Positions 29,001 through 40,608 of a stretch of 64,000 nucleotides of DNA are shown in pieces. Below the pieces are notes generated by a model, which searched no databases, was not told the origin of the DNA, and saw nothing but the letters and a program-made list of their open reading frames with translations. Every line of letters begins with the position of its first letter. Within the stretch, counting starts at the first letter, position 1. A program made the translations under genes and the position numbers. The DNA is from Neolewinella aurantiaca. GTDB taxonomy: Bacteria; Bacteroidota; Bacteroidia; Chitinophagales; Saprospiraceae. The DNA lies in assembly GCF_008014675.1 (NCBI RefSeq), contig NZ_VOXD01000009.1:116515-180514 (forward strand), read 5' to 3'.

Positions 29001-30419
29001 GTTGAACGCCGAACAAACGAGTGGGTGCAGCTGGATCGCTTTTCCTTCGATCAGCTTCGGCTGGAAGCTTTGGATAGAAAGTCGGTGAAGCGTTGGTGCA
29101 CGGTTGAGCATTACCGGGTGTCCCTTCAGGATATTCTCCAGGATTTCCCAGATTACAGGCTCTTTGCGGTCAACAAGTTTCTTAGCAGATTTTACCGTTT
29201 TCACGATACCACGCTCAATGAGCTTACGGATCACAAACGGCTTGAAGAGCTCGGCGGCCATCCCCTTAGGAATACCACATTCGTGCAGCTTCAGAGTTGG
29301 GCCTACAACGATCACCGAACGACCAGAGTAGTCAACACGCTTACCAAGAAGGTTCTGACGGAAACGTCCCTGCTTACCCTTCAGGATATCAGAAAGCGAT
29401 TTCAGTGCACGACCACCTTCAGCCTTTACGGCGTTGGATTTACGGCTGTTATCGAAGAGACTGTCTACAGCCTCCTGAAGCATCCGCTTCTCGTTACGAA
29501 GGATTACCTCCGGAGCTTTGATCTCCAACAAGCGCTTGAGGCGGTTGTTACGGATGATCACCCGGCGGTACAGGTCGTTGAGGTCAGAAGAAGCGAAGCG
29601 GCCACCGTCCAGTGGTACCAGCGGACGCAGTTCCGGAGGAACAACGGGCAGGTACTGAATGATGGTCCATTCCGGCTTGTTCACGATGTGCTTCTGAGCA
29701 TCGCGGAAAGCTTCCACAACGCGCAGGCGCTTGAGTGCTTCGCTCTTACGCTGCTGGCTCGTTTCAGTATTCGCCTGGTGGCGCAACTGATCGGACAGCG
29801 AATCGAGCTGAAGACCTTCGAGCAGATCACGAATAGCTTCGGCACCCATTTTGGCGACGAACTTATCCGGATGACCGTCTTCCAGTTGCTGGTTCTCGGG
29901 TGGCAATGTCTCGAGCAGGTCGAGGTACTGCTCCTCCGTGATGAGGGCTTTGTGGAAGATCTCGTCGCTTTCCCGGATACCCGGATTGATCACGACGTAG
30001 CGCTCGTAGTAAATGATGCTTTCCAGGTTCTTCGAAGAAAAACCGAGCAGGTAAGCAATCTTGTTAGGCAGGCTCTTGAAGAACCAGATGTGGACAACGG
30101 GAACCACGAGGCGGATATGCCCCATACGCTCACGCCGTACCTTCTTCTCGGTCACTTCGACGCCACAGCGGTCACAAACAATCCCCTTGTAGCGGATACG
30201 CTTGTACTTACCACAGTAACATTCGTAGTCTTTGACCGGGCCGAAAATGCGCTCACAGAACAGGCCATCACGCTCCGGCTTGTAGGAGCGGTAGTTGATG
30301 GTCTCAGGCTTCAACACTTCACCGTAGCTGCGCTCCAGGATCTCGTCCGGAGAGCTCAGGCTGATGGTGATGGCGTCAAAGTCCTGCTTCTGGATGCTGT
30401 TAGTCTTTTTGAATGCCAT
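26043..30419 (-). CDS. rpoC: RNA polymerase beta' subunit
   Basis: 1458 residues from ATG at 30417-30419; a longer open frame adds 43 upstream residues made of leader and repeat sequence and is not real. N-terminal zinc site [20 protein letters not shown] (about 68-87), the catalytic magnesium loop [12 protein letters not shown] (about 470), the second zinc cluster [13 protein letters not shown] near 900, and the trigger-loop/bridge-helix region upstream of it. The C-terminus is Ala/Glu-rich. It is the last gene of the rpo cluster. The 219-bp gap to rpoB is longer than usual and contains two inverted dispersed repeats. Confidence 0.98.
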   Translation of the reverse strand: MAFKKTNSIQKQDFDAITISLSSPDEILERSYGEVLKPETINYRSYKPERDGLFCERIFGPVKDYECYCGKYKRIRYKGIVCDRCGVEVTEKKVRRERMGHIRLVVPVVHIWFFKSLPNKIAYLLGFSSKNLESIIYYERYVVINPGIRESDEIFHKALITEEQYLDLLETLPPENQQLEDGHPDKFVAKMGAEAIRDLLEGLQLDSLSDQLRHQANTETSQQRKSEALKRLRVVEAFRDAQKHIVNKPEWTIIQYLPVVPPELRPLVPLDGGRFASSDLNDLYRRVIIRNNRLKRLLEIKAPEVILRNEKRMLQEAVDSLFDNSRKSNAVKAEGGRALKSLSDILKGKQGRFRQNLLGKRVDYSGRSVIVVGPTLKLHECGIPKGMAAELFKPFVIRKLIERGIVKTVKSAKKLVDRKEPVIWEILENILKGHPVMLNRAPTLHRLSIQSFQPKLIEGKAIQLHPLVCSAFNADFDGDQMAVHVPLSQAAILEAQVLMLSSHNMLNPQNGTPVTLPSQDMVLGLYYITKERTGTEERPVPGEGKRFYSPEEVMIAYNEGKLDLHAKISVRVPVEVFDEEGNASLKVKLTETTTGRVIFNSAMPTQVPFQNVLLTKKNLKKVIGDIIDRTSFAVTAIFLDKIKDMGFLWAFKGGLSFNLGDLITPSVKEDVLVQARADVDDVMDNYNMGLITNNERYNQIIDKWTYADNQITTTLMQELAEHKQGFNSVYMMLHSGARGSTQQIKQLCGLRGLMAKPKKSNDAGPAVIENPILSNFVDGLSVLEYFISTHGARKGLADTALKTADAGYLTRRLVDVSQDVVVMKEDCGTLRGIDTSALKENDKVIESLESRIAGRFALEDILHPVTDEVIVKEDGYIDDKTARYIEQEGIEEVTIRSVLTCEVERGVCRKCYGKNLATGRMTEVGDAVGIIAAQSIGEPGTQLTLRTFHVGGTASVTRAESELASKFNGEIVFEDIRTVEAEDDMGDKKNIVLSRSGEVRIVDPETRKVFTSQHVPYGGTLFVKEGQLVKKGDPIVEWDPYNAVIVSEFEGVARFTDIDEGVTFRTERDDQTGFEEKVVIETRDRKKIPTITVVDKDGAELRSYNLPVGAYISISEGDAVKVGQQIVKLPRKGGKIADITGGLPRVTELFEARNPSNPAVVSEIDGIVTFSKKIKRGNRELIVEAKDGQKRKYLINLSKHILVQDQDFVRAGMPLSDGAIAPRDILNIKGPFAVQTYLVNGVQEVYRSQGITINNKHIESIVRQMMRRVQIVDQGDTTFLEGEAVERYEFFKQNDWIFDKKVITDAGESETFAPGRIVTMREVREENSRLKREDMKIMTFRDAQAATSFPLLQGITRSSLGTPSWISAASFQETTKVLSTAAIAAKQDYLEGLKENVIVGKRIPAGTGMRKYDRLFVTTQEAQDQWEARQAAFAEEEAAARAAEEASALSAETSGEVE

Positions 30420-30445
30420 ATTTCGTTTTATAAGGAGGCCTTTTG

Positions 30446-30478
30446 GGGCGGGGCCGCAGGTGCAAAGTCGGTTGAGGA
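30446..30478 (-). repeat. CACCTGCG dispersed repeat copy in the rpoB-rpoC gap
   Basis: Minus strand reads CTCAACCGACTTTGCACCTG then CGGCCCCGCC. It lies 27 bp upstream of the rpoC start in the transcript leader. Confidence 0.8.
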
Positions 30479-30528
30479 GTTTTGTCCTGACTTCAAATTC
30501 CGTCGGGGAAAACCCTTTCACCGGACCC

Positions 30529-30550
30529 GGCACCTGCGTTCGCGCCAAAA
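30529..30550 (+). repeat. CACCTGCG dispersed repeat copy in the rpoB-rpoC gap, opposite orientation
   Basis: GGCACCTGCGTTCGCGCC then AAAA; centre dinucleotide TT. With the copy at 30446-30478 it forms an inverted pair inside the operon. Confidence 0.75.
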
Positions 30551-30638
30551 AAAGCTGTCTTTAAATTAATCCGCTCTTTCCATCGAAAGGGCGATTTTCT
30601 CCCCTCTCCTGTGGCGAGGGGCCGGGGTTGAGGTTCCC

Positions 30639-33600
30639 CTAGTCGAACTTAACGTCAAGCGCCAGGCCGCGAAGCTCGTGCACAAGTACGTTGAACGATT
30701 CCGGAATATTCGGCTCCGGAAGGTTGTCACCCTTGACGATGGCCTCGTAAGCCTTGGCCCGTCCCTGAATGTCATCCGACTTGATGGTGAGTAGCTCCTG
30801 CAGGATGTTGGAAGCACCGAAGGCCTCAAGGGCCCATACCTCCATCTCCCCGAAACGCTGACCACCGAACTGAGCCTTACCACCCAGCGGTTGCTGAGTA
30901 ATGAGGGAGTAGGGGCCGATGGAACGGGCGTGCATCTTATCATCAACCATGTGGCTGAGCTTGAGCATGTAGATCACACCTACTGTCGCGAGCTGGTGGA
31001 AACGGTCTCCCGTTTCACCATCGTAGAGGTAAGTCTGGCCAAGGCTCGGAAGCTTCGCCTGCTGGATGTATTCTTCGATCTCAGCCTGGCTTGCACCGTC
31101 GAAGATCGGCGTACCGAACTTCATACCGAGTTTCTCACCGGCCCAACCAAGAACCGTCTCGAAAATCTGGCCAAGGTTCATACGCGATGGTACACCAAGC
31201 GGGTTCAGGATGATATCGACAGGAGTTCCGTCTTCAAGGAAAGGCATATCCTCATCACGAACGATGCGGGATACAATTCCTTTGTTACCGTGACGACCGG
31301 CAAGCTTGTCTCCTACCTTCAGCTTACGCTTCTTGGCGAGGTACACTTTTGCCAGTTTCAGTACGCCAGCCGGAAGTTCATCACCAACACTGATGTTGAA
31401 GCTTTCGCGCTTGTAACGACCAACTTCCTCGTTTACCTTGATGCTGAAGTTGTGCAGCAGGCGGGCAATGAGTCCGTTAAGGTCGTCGCTGGTGGTCCAG
31501 CCACTGTAATCGATGCTCGTGTAGTCGAGGTCACGCAGCAGAGACTGGGTGAACTTTTCGCCTTTAGGCACTACAGACTCGCCGTAGATGGTGTTGACAC
31601 CCTGGCTCGCGCGACCGCGTACCAATTTGTCAAGTTTGTCTACCAACAGCGTCTTGAGCTTGTTGAGGTTGATTTTGTGCTCATCCTCCAGTTTCTGAAG
31701 TTTGATCTTCTCAGCATCTTTCTGGGCCTGATCTTTCTTCGTTTTCGAGAAAAGATCTTTACCGATAACGACACCTTTCAGCGATGGGCTGGCCTTCATG
31801 GAAGCATCCTTTACATCACCGGCTTTGTCTCCAAAGATGGCGCGGAGGAGTTTTTCTTCCGGTGTAGGATCAGATTCACCTTTTGGTGTGATCTTACCGA
31901 TCAGGATATCACCCTCCTTAACCCAGGCACCAACGCGGATAATACCGTTCTCGTCGAGGTCCTTCGTCGCTTCTTCAGAAACGTTGGGGATATCATTGGT
32001 CAGTTCTTCTTCTCCCAGTTTCGTATCGCGCACGTCCATTTCGAAGTGCTCGATGTGGAGAGAGGTGAACACGTCTTCGCGTACTACCCGTTCGCTCAAT
32101 ACGATGGCATCCTCGAAGTTGTACCCTTTCCAGGGCATGAAGGCAACCTTCATGTTTTGGCCAAGAGCAAGCTCTCCCTTTTCTGTGGCGTAACCGTCAC
32201 AAAGAATCTGGCCTTTTTTCACCTTCTGGCCGCGCTTAACGATCGGCTTGAGGTTCACACAAGTACCCTGGTTAGTACGCAGGAACTTGATAAGGGTATA
32301 AGTGACGAGATCATCCTCAAAAGAGACCAGACGGTCTTCCTCAGAACGCTCGTACCGGACGATGATTTCGTTGGCATCAACGTATTCGATGACACCGTCG
32401 CCTTCAGCGTTTACAAGCATGCGGCTGTCGCGCGCAACCTTACCTTCAAGGCCGGTACCAACAATCGGGCTGGACGGGCGAAGAAGAGGTACGGCCTGAC
32501 GCTGCATGTTCGATCCCATGAGGGCACGGTTCGCATCATCGTTCTCCAGGAACGGGATCATAGACGCAGAAACACCTACAATCTGGTTAGGAGCAACGTC
32601 CATGAACTCGAGGTCTTCCGGAGCAAGAACTGGGAAGTCACCGTGATCACGGGCCTTCACTTCGTTATTGACAAAAGCGCCTTGTTCGTTCAACTCGGAG
32701 TTGGCTTGGGCAATCTTTTTGAAATCTTCTCCTTCTGCGGAGAGGTAAATCGGATCACCGTCCATTACTACTTTACTGTCTTCGACAGCACGGTAAGGAG
32801 TCTCAAGGAAGCCCATTTTGTTCACTTTTGCGTGAACACAAAGGGTGGAGATCAGACCAATGTTCGGCCCCTCCGGGGTTTCAATCGTACACAGGCGGCC
32901 GTAGTGGCTGTAGTGAACGTCACGAACCTCGAAGCCGGCACGCTCACGACTCAGACCACCAGGTCCGAGTGCCGAGATACGACGCTTGTGCGTGATCTCA
33001 GAGAGTGGGTTTGTCTGATCCAGGAACTGGCTCAACTGGCTGGTACCGAAGAAAGAGTTGATTACGCTGGAGAGTGTCCGGGCGTTGATCAGGTCGATCG
33101 GCGTGAATACCTCGTTATCGCGGACGTTCATACGCTCACGGATAGTACGAGCCATCCGGGCCAGACCTACACCGAACTGAGCGTAGAGTTGCTCACCCAC
33201 CGTACGAACACGGCGGTTACTCAGGTGATCGATATCGTCAATCTCGGCGCGCTGGTTCATCAGAGCAACGAGGTACTTCACGATGGCAATGATGTCCTCC
33301 TTAGTAAGTACCAGGATTTCGTCGTCGGTGCCGGCGTTGAGTTTGCGGTTAATCTTGTAGCGCCCTACTTCGCCAAGGTTGTAGCGCTTGTCGGAGAAGA
33401 ACAGCTTGTCGATGATACCGCGAGCAGTTTCTTCATCGGGTGGATCACTTCCACGAAGCTGGCGGTAGATATACTGAACCGCTTCGATTTCGCTGGAGGA
33501 CGGATCCTTTTGCAGCGTATTATAGATGATGCTGTAATCCATTCCTACATCTTCCTTCTGAAGGATGATGTTCTCGATGCCGTCGGCTTCCAGAATGAAT

Positions 33601-34463
33601 TCGATGTTGTCCTCTGTGAGTACAGTGTCACGCTCGAGGATGATTTCGTTACGTTCGAGGATCACGAGCTCACCCGTATCTTCGTCTACGAAATCTTCCG
33701 TCCAGGCGCGAAGCACACGGGCTGCAAGCTTACGTCCGATTGCAGCAGAGAGGGCTTCCCGGGTGTTCGCAACTTCATCGGCAAGGCCGAAGAGGTCGAG
33801 AATCGACTTATCACTGTCGAAGCCAATGGCACGCAGGAGAGTCGTAACTGGGAATTTTTTCTTCCGGTCGATGTATGCATACATCACCGTGTTGATGTCG
33901 GTGGCAAATTCCATCCATGCCCCCTTGAACGGGATTACACGAGCGGAGTAAATTGCCGTACCGTTGGGGTGGAAGTTCTGACCGAAGAACACACCAGGAG
34001 AGCGGTGCAACTGAGATACGATGACCCGTTCGGCTCCGTTGATAACGAAGGTTCCTTTAGGTGTCATGTACGGGATGTTTCCGAGGAATACATCCTGTTC
34101 GATGGTTTGGAAATCCACGTGTTCTTCATCGTTACAGCTCAAACGCAGTTTGGCCTTCAGCGGGACGCTGTAGGTCAGACCACGCTGCATACACTCAGGG
34201 ATGGTGTAGCGAGGCGGATCGACGAAGTAGTCGAGGAACTCGAGATTAAAAATGCTCCTTGTATCGGAGATGGGGAAGTTTTCCTGGAATACCCGGTACA
34301 AACCTTCCAACGCCCGATTTTCGGGGGTTGTTTCCAGCTGGAAAAATTCCTGGAAAGATTTGAGTTGGATTTCTAGTAGATCAGGGGAATGATCAGTCAG
34401 CTTAATTTTACCGAAGCTTACCCGTTGTTCTTCAGCATTAAGGATCTGGCCGTTTGACGTCAT
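30639..34463 (-). CDS. rpoB: RNA polymerase beta subunit
   Basis: 1274 residues from ATG at 34461-34463, the normal Bacteroidota size. Conserved stretches: the rifampicin pocket [16 protein letters not shown] and [31 protein letters not shown], the catalytic [10 protein letters not shown] segment ([14 protein letters not shown]), and the C-terminal clamp contact [20 protein letters not shown]. It is the beta subunit of the core enzyme. The rplL-rpoB gap (339 bp) contains a hairpin that probably works as a partial terminator, as known for this junction in other bacteria. Confidence 0.98.
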   Translation of the reverse strand: MTSNGQILNAEEQRVSFGKIKLTDHSPDLLEIQLKSFQEFFQLETTPENRALEGLYRVFQENFPISDTRSIFNLEFLDYFVDPPRYTIPECMQRGLTYSVPLKAKLRLSCNDEEHVDFQTIEQDVFLGNIPYMTPKGTFVINGAERVIVSQLHRSPGVFFGQNFHPNGTAIYSARVIPFKGAWMEFATDINTVMYAYIDRKKKFPVTTLLRAIGFDSDKSILDLFGLADEVANTREALSAAIGRKLAARVLRAWTEDFVDEDTGELVILERNEIILERDTVLTEDNIEFILEADGIENIILQKEDVGMDYSIIYNTLQKDPSSSEIEAVQYIYRQLRGSDPPDEETARGIIDKLFFSDKRYNLGEVGRYKINRKLNAGTDDEILVLTKEDIIAIVKYLVALMNQRAEIDDIDHLSNRRVRTVGEQLYAQFGVGLARMARTIRERMNVRDNEVFTPIDLINARTLSSVINSFFGTSQLSQFLDQTNPLSEITHKRRISALGPGGLSRERAGFEVRDVHYSHYGRLCTIETPEGPNIGLISTLCVHAKVNKMGFLETPYRAVEDSKVVMDGDPIYLSAEGEDFKKIAQANSELNEQGAFVNNEVKARDHGDFPVLAPEDLEFMDVAPNQIVGVSASMIPFLENDDANRALMGSNMQRQAVPLLRPSSPIVGTGLEGKVARDSRMLVNAEGDGVIEYVDANEIIVRYERSEEDRLVSFEDDLVTYTLIKFLRTNQGTCVNLKPIVKRGQKVKKGQILCDGYATEKGELALGQNMKVAFMPWKGYNFEDAIVLSERVVREDVFTSLHIEHFEMDVRDTKLGEEELTNDIPNVSEEATKDLDENGIIRVGAWVKEGDILIGKITPKGESDPTPEEKLLRAIFGDKAGDVKDASMKASPSLKGVVIGKDLFSKTKKDQAQKDAEKIKLQKLEDEHKINLNKLKTLLVDKLDKLVRGRASQGVNTIYGESVVPKGEKFTQSLLRDLDYTSIDYSGWTTSDDLNGLIARLLHNFSIKVNEEVGRYKRESFNISVGDELPAGVLKLAKVYLAKKRKLKVGDKLAGRHGNKGIVSRIVRDEDMPFLEDGTPVDIILNPLGVPSRMNLGQIFETVLGWAGEKLGMKFGTPIFDGASQAEIEEYIQQAKLPSLGQTYLYDGETGDRFHQLATVGVIYMLKLSHMVDDKMHARSIGPYSLITQQPLGGKAQFGGQRFGEMEVWALEAFGASNILQELLTIKSDDIQGRAKAYEAIVKGDNLPEPNIPESFNVLVHELRGLALDVKFD

Positions 34464-34737
34464 TAGCAGTTTTCCTTTATATTTGGCCCAGTGTTCATTC
34501 GTCCGCGGTGAACGAACCCTGAGGGGATTTTGAGGGGTCCGGGTTCTATTACCCGGGCGGGGATTGGGGATCGCGAATCATTAATACAGTTTTTGATCCC
34601 CAAAAGTTTTGCTTTGTCAGCAATTCTTTATACGCAAAAAGCCCAGCAAGACGTATGCCGTCCGCTAAGCCGTGCAAAAAGCGCTCTTTGCGCCTTTTGT
34701 AGGTACCAGCTGCCGTTAAAAGCAGCTATGAAAGAAA

Positions 34738-34774
34738 AAGCAGTGGGGCAACACCGGAGCATTGCCCCCTGCTT
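34738..34774 (-). terminator. Attenuator-like hairpin between rplL and rpoB
   Basis: Stem AAGCAGTGGGGCAA / TTGCCCCCTGCTT with one bulge; on the minus strand followed by TTTTTCTTTC. The remaining gap up to 34463 shows no gene. A leaky terminator here would set ribosomal protein output above RNA polymerase output (known for Escherichia coli, inferred here). Confidence 0.7.
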
Positions 34775-34802
34775 AGTCTTTTGTTGGTGAACGTGACCTG
34801 AA

Positions 34803-35180
34803 TTACTTCAGCTCAACAGTAGCACCTGCCTCTTCGAGAGCGGCTTTGATGCTATCAGCCTCGTCTTTCGGCACACCGGCCTTAAGTACGGTAGGAGCAG
34901 CGTCAACCATTTCCTTAGCCTCTTTGAGACCCAGGCCAAGAAGGTTCTTAACTTCCTTCACCACCTTCAGCTTGCTGCCACCGGCAGATTGCAGTTCGAT
35001 GTCGAAGTCGGTCTTAGCAGCAGCAGCTTCTTCGCCACCTCCAGCTCCGCCACCGGCAACGGCAACAGCAGCAGCAGCGGGCTCGATGCCGTACTCGTCC
35101 TTCATGATGGTTACGAGCTCAGTTACCTCCTTGATGGTCAGGTTAACGAGCGATTCGGCGATTGTTTTTACATCAGCCAT
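34803..35180 (-). CDS. rplL: 50S ribosomal protein L7/L12
   Basis: 125 residues from ATG at 35178-35180. N-terminal dimerisation domain ([20 protein letters not shown]), a flexible hinge of Ala/Gly (about 36-58), and the C-terminal factor-binding domain with [20 protein letters not shown] and [17 protein letters not shown]. It forms the ribosome stalk that recruits translation GTPases, bound through L10. The 153-bp gap to rplJ is unusually long and filled by an inverted repeat. Confidence 0.98.
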   Translation of the reverse strand: MADVKTIAESLVNLTIKEVTELVTIMKDEYGIEPAAAAVAVAGGGAGGGEEAAAAKTDFDIELQSAGGSKLKVVKEVKNLLGLGLKEAKEMVDAAPTVLKAGVPKDEADSIKAALEEAGATVELK

Positions 35181-35237
35181 AATAGAAAAGTATTTAAAAA
35201 TGATTTACGAGTAGTATCGCGTATATCAGCTTGGAAG

Positions 35238-35332
35238 CCAAATTAGTGGGTAGTTAATAGTCAGTAGAAGGTAGTACCTGCAACACATGCGTGGACGGGT
35301 ACGACCTTCTACCCACTACTTACTATTTGGAG
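35238..35332. repeat. Imperfect inverted repeat in the rplJ-rplL gap
   Basis: Arms run from about 35238-35278 and 35298-35332: CCAAATTAGTGGGTAG on one side, CTACCCACTACTTACTATTT on the other, with TAGAAGGTAGTACC / GGTACGACCTTCTA inside. A related GTAGTGGGTAG stretch is translated inside the RND pump gene near 58980-59010. Confidence 0.65.
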
Positions 35333-35333
35333 G

Positions 35334-35864
35334 CTACGCCTCCCGCTCTTCGAGCGTCTTAAGCAGCCCTGCCACCTGAGATCCTCCGCTGTTGAGGGCA
35401 CCAAGCAGGTTCTGCATTGGGCTCTGGAGAAGGGTGAGTACATCGGCGAGCATTTCTTCGCGGGACTTCAGCTTCGCGAGTGCGTTAAGCTGATCGTCAC
35501 CGGTGTAAACTGCACTGGCGATATAGGCTGCTTTGAGGATAGGACGCTCACCATCAGCACCGCGGAATTCCTTGATGACTTTGGCGGGAGCGTTTGCTAC
35601 CTCAGTGAAAAGAAGGGCCGTAGGGCCTTTCAGTGCGTCGAACACTGCCTTGTAGTTACCTTCTTCGGGCAACTGTTCAAGGGCCTTGCGGGCAAGTGTG
35701 TTCTTAACGACCTGCATAGAAATTCCTTTTTCAAAGAATTTACCGCGCAGTTCGGTTGTTTTTTCAGCGGAAAGTGTGGAGGCATCAGCGATGTAGAAGA
35801 ACTCATTGTTCTCGAAACGCTCCTTAAGAGCCTCGATGGCCGCCGCTTTATCTGTCTTAGTCAT
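35334..35864 (-). CDS. rplJ: 50S ribosomal protein L10
   Basis: 176 residues from ATG at 35862-35864. N-terminal rRNA-binding part with ALKERFENNEFFYIADASTL and GKFFEKGISMQVVKNTLARK, followed by G-P-T-A-L-L-F-T-E, and a C-terminal helix (LQSPMQNLLGALNSG) that carries the L7/L12 dimers. With L12 it forms the stalk and in many bacteria represses its own operon by binding the mRNA leader. It follows rplA by 23 bp in the same transcript. Confidence 0.98.
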   Translation of the reverse strand: MTKTDKAAAIEALKERFENNEFFYIADASTLSAEKTTELRGKFFEKGISMQVVKNTLARKALEQLPEEGNYKAVFDALKGPTALLFTEVANAPAKVIKEFRGADGERPILKAAYIASAVYTGDDQLNALAKLKSREEMLADVLTLLQSPMQNLLGALNSGGSQVAGLLKTLEEREA

Positions 35865-35887
35865 TTGTAAGTTAGTTTAGGGACGGT

Positions 35888-36580
35888 TTAAGCAATGGTT
35901 TTCGGGTCGACCTTGATGCCGGGGCTCATAGTAGAAGCGACAACAACCGACTTCATGTAAGTGCCTTTGGCGCTGGAAGGCTTCATGCGAACCAGGGTAC
36001 CAAGAAGTTCGTTGGCGTTGTCCAGCAGCTGCTCGGGAGAGAAACCTACGCGGCCGATGCTGGAGTGAATGATACCAAACTTGTCGACACGGAAAGCGAT
36101 TTTACCGCCCTTCACGTCGGAGATTGCCTGAGCAACGTCCATGGTTACAGTACCTGTCTTAGGGTTAGGCATGAGACCACGAGGGCCGAGTACACGACCC
36201 AGACGACCAACCTTGGCCATTGTTTGGGGCATTGCAACTACGACGTCGAAATCGGTCCAACCTTCAGTTACTTTAGATACCATATCGTCGAGACCGACGA
36301 AATCGGCACCGGCGTCGAGAGCTTCCTGCTCCTTGTCCGGGGTTACGAATGCGAGTACACGCTTGGTCTTACCCGTGCCGTGAGGCAGAGTAACGGTACC
36401 ACGCAGCGCTTGGTCAGCTTTACGGGGGTCGATTCCGAGACGTACGTGTACATCTACAGAAGCGTCGAATTTAGCGGTATTCACCTGCTTAACGAGGGCC
36501 ATGGCCTCGTTGAGTGCGTACTGCTTTTCGGCGTCGACCTTACCTTCGGCAGCTTTGCGCGCTTTGCTAAGTTTAGCCAT
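35888..36580 (-). CDS. rplA: 50S ribosomal protein L1
   Basis: 230 residues from ATG at 36578-36580 ([15 protein letters not shown]); the open frame extends 12 codons further but the conserved N-terminus fixes the start. Conserved segments: [28 protein letters not shown] loop ([12 protein letters not shown]), [18 protein letters not shown] and [20 protein letters not shown]. Binds 23S rRNA at the E-site stalk and often regulates the rplK-rplA messenger. A dispersed repeat copy lies in the gap to rplK. Confidence 0.98.
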   Translation of the reverse strand: MAKLSKARKAAEGKVDAEKQYALNEAMALVKQVNTAKFDASVDVHVRLGIDPRKADQALRGTVTLPHGTGKTKRVLAFVTPDKEQEALDAGADFVGLDDMVSKVTEGWTDFDVVVAMPQTMAKVGRLGRVLGPRGLMPNPKTGTVTMDVAQAISDVKGGKIAFRVDKFGIIHSSIGRVGFSPEQLLDNANELLGTLVRMKPSSAKGTYMKSVVVASTMSPGIKVDPKTIA

Positions 36581-36738
36581 AATAAAATGATGTTTGAGGT
36601 AAATGACGCACACCATGGTTAGGTGTGCTCCCTGCGAGATAATTTATGTTAGGAGGGCGCTCAACGCTGGTGCAATGTTTGTTGAAAAGCCTGGTTACCG
36701 AAATAGGAACATCCCGGTAAGTAGCCCTTAAAAAAACG

Positions 36739-36766
36739 TTCCTGGCACCTGCGGCCGCGCCTGATC
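36739..36766 (+). repeat. CACCTGCG dispersed repeat copy in the rplK-rplA gap
   Basis: CCTGGCACCTGCGGCCGCGC then CTGATCAG. It lies 10 bp past the rplK stop, inside the ribosomal operon. Confidence 0.85.
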
Positions 36767-36775
36767 AGTGGTCAG

Positions 36776-37222
36776 TTACGCGTCGTACGGAGACGTGCCG
36801 CCTTCGATGGTAATGCCCATAGAACGTGCGGTACCGGCAACCATCTTCATGCCGCTTTCGACGGTGAAGCAGTTAAGGTCAGCCATTTTGCTCTCAGCAA
36901 TGGTACGAACCTGGTCCCAGCTCACTTTTGCAACCTTAATACGGTTAGACTCCTTGGAACCACTTTTGATCTTAGCGGCTTCCAGCAGCTGGATCGCTGC
37001 GGGTGGTGTCTTGATGACGAAGTCGAACGACTTGTCTTTGTAAACGGAAATGATCACCGGCAGAACTTTGCCCTGCTGATCCTGCGTCTGCGCGTTGAAG
37101 CGCTTACAGAATTCCATGATGTTCACACCTTTCGCACCGAGTGCGGGACCGACGGGAGGAGCTGGGTTAGCTCCGCCACCGCGGACCTGAAGTTTGATTT
37201 GTACTTCTACTTCCTTAGCCAT
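36776..37222 (-). CDS. rplK: 50S ribosomal protein L11
   Basis: 148 residues from ATG at 37220-37222. N-terminal domain with the proline-rich loop [20 protein letters not shown] that contacts thiostrepton and the GTPase centre, then the C-terminal rRNA-binding domain ending [13 protein letters not shown]. It binds the GTPase-associated region of 23S rRNA. The second gene after nusG in the operon order nusG-rplK-rplA. Confidence 0.98.
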   Translation of the reverse strand: MAKEVEVQIKLQVRGGGANPAPPVGPALGAKGVNIMEFCKRFNAQTQDQQGKVLPVIISVYKDKSFDFVIKTPPAAIQLLEAAKIKSGSKESNRIKVAKVSWDQVRTIAESKMADLNCFTVESGMKMVAGTARSMGITIEGGTSPYDA

Positions 37223-37365
37223 GATAGCTTATTTATGTCGTACTGACGAATGACAAATACCTGAGTCACTCTCCGACCAGTTAGTTTTAAATTAATTGGG
37301 GTAAGTATTCAAAAATGTTTCGCCACGGCCTTTGAGCGGCCCGGAGCGACGGAAACATATTGAGA

Positions 37366-37911
37366 TCATCCTTGCTTTTCAACCTGCATGAAGTTGAGTT
37401 CAACTTCAGTACCACGGCCGAAAATCTTAACAATGACTTTGAGCTTTTTCTTTTCTTCGTTCACCTCCTGAATATCGCCGACGAATTCGTTGAAAGGACC
37501 GTCGATGATTTTCACCGTTTCTCCTTCGATGAAGGGCTCGATCATCGTGTCACCAGCCTCCAGGCTTTCGTCAACCTTACCGAGCAAGCGGTTGGCTTCA
37601 GAATCACGCATCGGGATGGGTTCGCTCTTACCGAGGAAGTGAATCACGTTGGGCAGTCCGGTAATAGAATCAAGGACTTCACCGTTCAGTGCATACGGAT
37701 CAGCCTCCACCAGAATGTATCCGGGGAGGATGTTACGGTCGGAGATAACCTTCTTGCCACCGCGGATTTTATAAACCTTCTCGGTAGGCACGATGATCTT
37801 CATGACGTGGTTTTCCCAGCCATTGATCGCGATCTCTTTCTCGATCCGTTCCTTGATTTTTTTCTCTTTGCCGCTAATTACACGGAGAGAGTACCATTTA
37901 GTTACTGCCAT
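37366..37911 (-). CDS. nusG: Transcription termination/antitermination factor NusG
   Basis: 181 residues from ATG at 37909-37911. N-terminal NGN domain (KWYSLRVISGKEKKIKERIE, GYILVEADPYALNGE) and a C-terminal KOW domain (FIEGETVKIIDGPFNEFVGD). It travels with RNA polymerase, suppresses pausing, and couples to Rho or to ribosomal protein S10. It lies 13 bp after secE and heads the nusG-rplK-rplA part of the operon. Confidence 0.98.
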   Translation of the reverse strand: MAVTKWYSLRVISGKEKKIKERIEKEIAINGWENHVMKIIVPTEKVYKIRGGKKVISDRNILPGYILVEADPYALNGEVLDSITGLPNVIHFLGKSEPIPMRDSEANRLLGKVDESLEAGDTMIEPFIEGETVKIIDGPFNEFVGDIQEVNEEKKKLKVIVKIFGRGTEVELNFMQVEKQG

Positions 37912-37924
37912 TGCTATTTGTCGG

Positions 37925-38116
37925 TTAACCTAACTTGTAAATGAATTCTACAAGGTTTTTCCAGACAAAATCCATGGCCATGATCGTGAACGCGAAAAGC
38001 GCGGACCCGATGAGTACCAGAATGGTGTTGGTCTGCAGGGTAGAGTAGCTTGGCCAGGTCACGTTGTGAACCAGCTCGTTGTAACTTTCCCTCAGGTATA
38101 GTCCTATTTTGTTCAT
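37925..38116 (-). CDS. secE: Preprotein translocase subunit SecE
   Basis: 63 residues from ATG at 38114-38116. The short one-helix form: an amphipathic N-terminal helix (YLRESYNELVHNVTWPSYST) with the conserved V-T-W-P, then a single membrane helix (about 30-50, TNTILVLIGSALFAFTIMAM). It clamps SecY in the Sec translocon. The position between tRNA-Trp and nusG is the classical one. Confidence 0.97.
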   Translation of the reverse strand: MNKIGLYLRESYNELVHNVTWPSYSTLQTNTILVLIGSALFAFTIMAMDFVWKNLVEFIYKLG

Positions 38117-38171
38117 TGTTATTCAGTTAATGAGATGATGGAGTCTACGACTCAAAAATCTCAGATCTGTG

Positions 38172-38244
38172 CACGGGCGGAGAGACTCGAACTCCCAGCC
38201 CCTGGTTTTGGAGACCAGTGCTCTACCAATTGAGCTACGCCCGT
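38172..38244 (-). tRNA. trpT: tRNA-Trp (CCA anticodon)
   Basis: 73 nt. Acceptor stem ACGGGCG / CGCCCGT, D-arm TAGCTCAATTGGTAGAGCA, anticodon arm CTGGT-CTCCAAA-ACCAG with anticodon CCA, and T-arm GGGAGTTCGAGTCTCTC. The CCA end is not encoded. It stands between tuf and secE, as in many bacteria. Confidence 0.97.
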
Positions 38245-38387
38245 GTGTGTATTAAAATTTAAAACCTTCGTTCAGGTTTTGGGACCCAGCCCCTGGTTAA
38301 ATCTTACAATTCGTAACCGCTGCTGTGAGTACTGAAAAGAATGCAATTTGATTTAAGTTGCATCTTGTAAATTCACCTAAGCGGCTG

Positions 38388-38418
38388 CAAAAGTAAGCAT
38401 TATCCTAAGAAAGTGAAA
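38388..38418 (-). promoter_or_regulatory. Likely promoter of tRNA-Trp-secE-nusG operon
   Basis: On the minus strand TACTTTTG (38395-38388) matches the Bacteroidota -7 box; 19 bp upstream is TTTC (38418-38415), one mismatch to the -33 TTTG. It overlaps the tuf terminator, so the operon can restart after termination. Confidence 0.55.
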
Positions 38419-38452
38419 GTTAAGTACCCAAAAGAGGGTACCTAACTTTCAC
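38413..38452 (-). terminator. Terminator hairpin after tuf
   Basis: 17-bp stem GTGAAAGTTAGGTACCC / GGGTACTTAACTTTCAC (one G-U pair on RNA) with loop TCTTTT. It is followed on the minus strand by TTTCTTAGG, a modest T tract. Confidence 0.75.
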
Positions 38453-38494
38453 AAAAGGTTGTAATCGGAAGGTTTTTAAGCCTTTAGATTTTTC

Positions 38495-39688
<1,194 letters not shown>

Positions 39689-39877
39689 TACAGGTAAGTA
39701 TTTAGGGGATTAAAAAACGAGTTAGGACATGGGTGCGAACCGCACCCCGGCCGCCCCTTCTCCGGTGGATACCCGAAGAGTTTGAATTGTTGGCAATGAA
39801 GGTGGGAAAAACAAGAAATGACCATGTTGAGAAACATAGTCATAGCTAAATGCACTCCCAAGTTCATCACGAACTTG

Positions 39878-39949
<72 letters not shown>

Positions 39950-40000
39950 AAATGGTGATTTCAAGAAATGGAAAAAGCCACCGTTGTGATTCTTTCTTGT

Positions 40001-40076
40001 TGGAGCGGAAGACGAGGCTCGAACCCGCGACCCTCAGCTTGGAAGGCTGATGCTCTACCAACTGAGCTACTTCCGC
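40001..40076 (-). tRNA. glyT: tRNA-Gly (TCC anticodon)
   Basis: Acceptor GCGGAAG / CTTCCGC, anticodon arm TCAGC-CTTCCAA-GCTGA giving TCC, T-arm GCGGGTTCGAGCCTCGT. Unlike the other tRNAs of the array its 3' CCA (40001-40003) is encoded. Confidence 0.96.
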
Positions 40077-40154
40077 AAATGATGGCTTTAAAACACAAAT
40101 TTCAGAATTCAGGAAAACCTGATTCTAATCTTTGAATATTTAAAACCTGTCGTG

Positions 40155-40236
40155 TGGGGGTGGTAGGATTCGAACCTACTCAGCCGAAACATTGGATTTA
40201 CAGTCCAACCTACCTCTCCAACTGTAGCGCACCCCC
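40155..40236 (-). tRNA. tyrU: tRNA-Tyr (GTA anticodon)
   Basis: 82 nt with a long variable arm, as expected for a class II tRNA. Acceptor GGGGGTG / CACCCCC, anticodon arm TTGGA-CTGTAAA-TCCAA giving GTA, discriminator A. CCA is not encoded. Confidence 0.97.
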
Positions 40237-40292
40237 GGTGACATGTTTTCAGATTACCACTTTTGGTAACGACTTGGAAATCGTTTAAAGTG

Positions 40293-40366
40293 AGCCGATA
40301 GACGGATTCGAACCGCCGACCAGCTGATTACAAATCAGCTGCTCTACCAGACTGAGCTATATCGGC
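40293..40366 (-). tRNA. thrU: tRNA-Thr (TGT anticodon)
   Basis: 74 nt. Acceptor GCCGATA / TATCGGC, anticodon arm GCTGA-TTTGTAA-TCAGC giving TGT, T-arm GGCGGTTCGAATCCGTC. First tRNA of the array, 64 bp after the promoter -7 box. Confidence 0.96.
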
Positions 40367-40429
40367 TTATTACTGGTAATCTGAACCTAATTTTCAATGT
40401 TCCTTCAGGTCATTTTCCCAAAGCGATTG

Positions 40430-40460
40430 CAAAGGTAAGCTCTTTCCTACAATTCACAAA
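40430..40460 (-). promoter_or_regulatory. Consensus Bacteroidota promoter of the tRNA-tuf operon
   Basis: On the minus strand TTTG (40460-40457), exactly 19 bp, then TACCTTTG (40437-40430), a full match to the TTTG-N19-TAnnTTTG consensus of the phylum's primary sigma factor. It lies just upstream of tRNA-Thr(TGT). Confidence 0.85.
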
Positions 40461-40608
40461 ACACTCTAAAGAAATTTCTTAAAAATATTTCTCATCAGCC
40501 TAGCCAGGTGAGTAAATACGGGCGTTCCGGCAGGATAACGTGATCAAAATTTCTTAAAGTTGCACTCCCGACCAACTCCCCGCTGCTGCTGACCTGCTGA
40601 AATCCGAC

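Noticed and set aside
26388..30569. A 1393-codon open frame on the plus strand, antisense to rpoC, and a 1161-codon one (30891-34376) antisense to rpoB
   Set aside because: Their length comes from the strong codon bias of rpoB/rpoC, which removes stops in the complementary frame. The products show no family features and overlap unquestionable genes completely.
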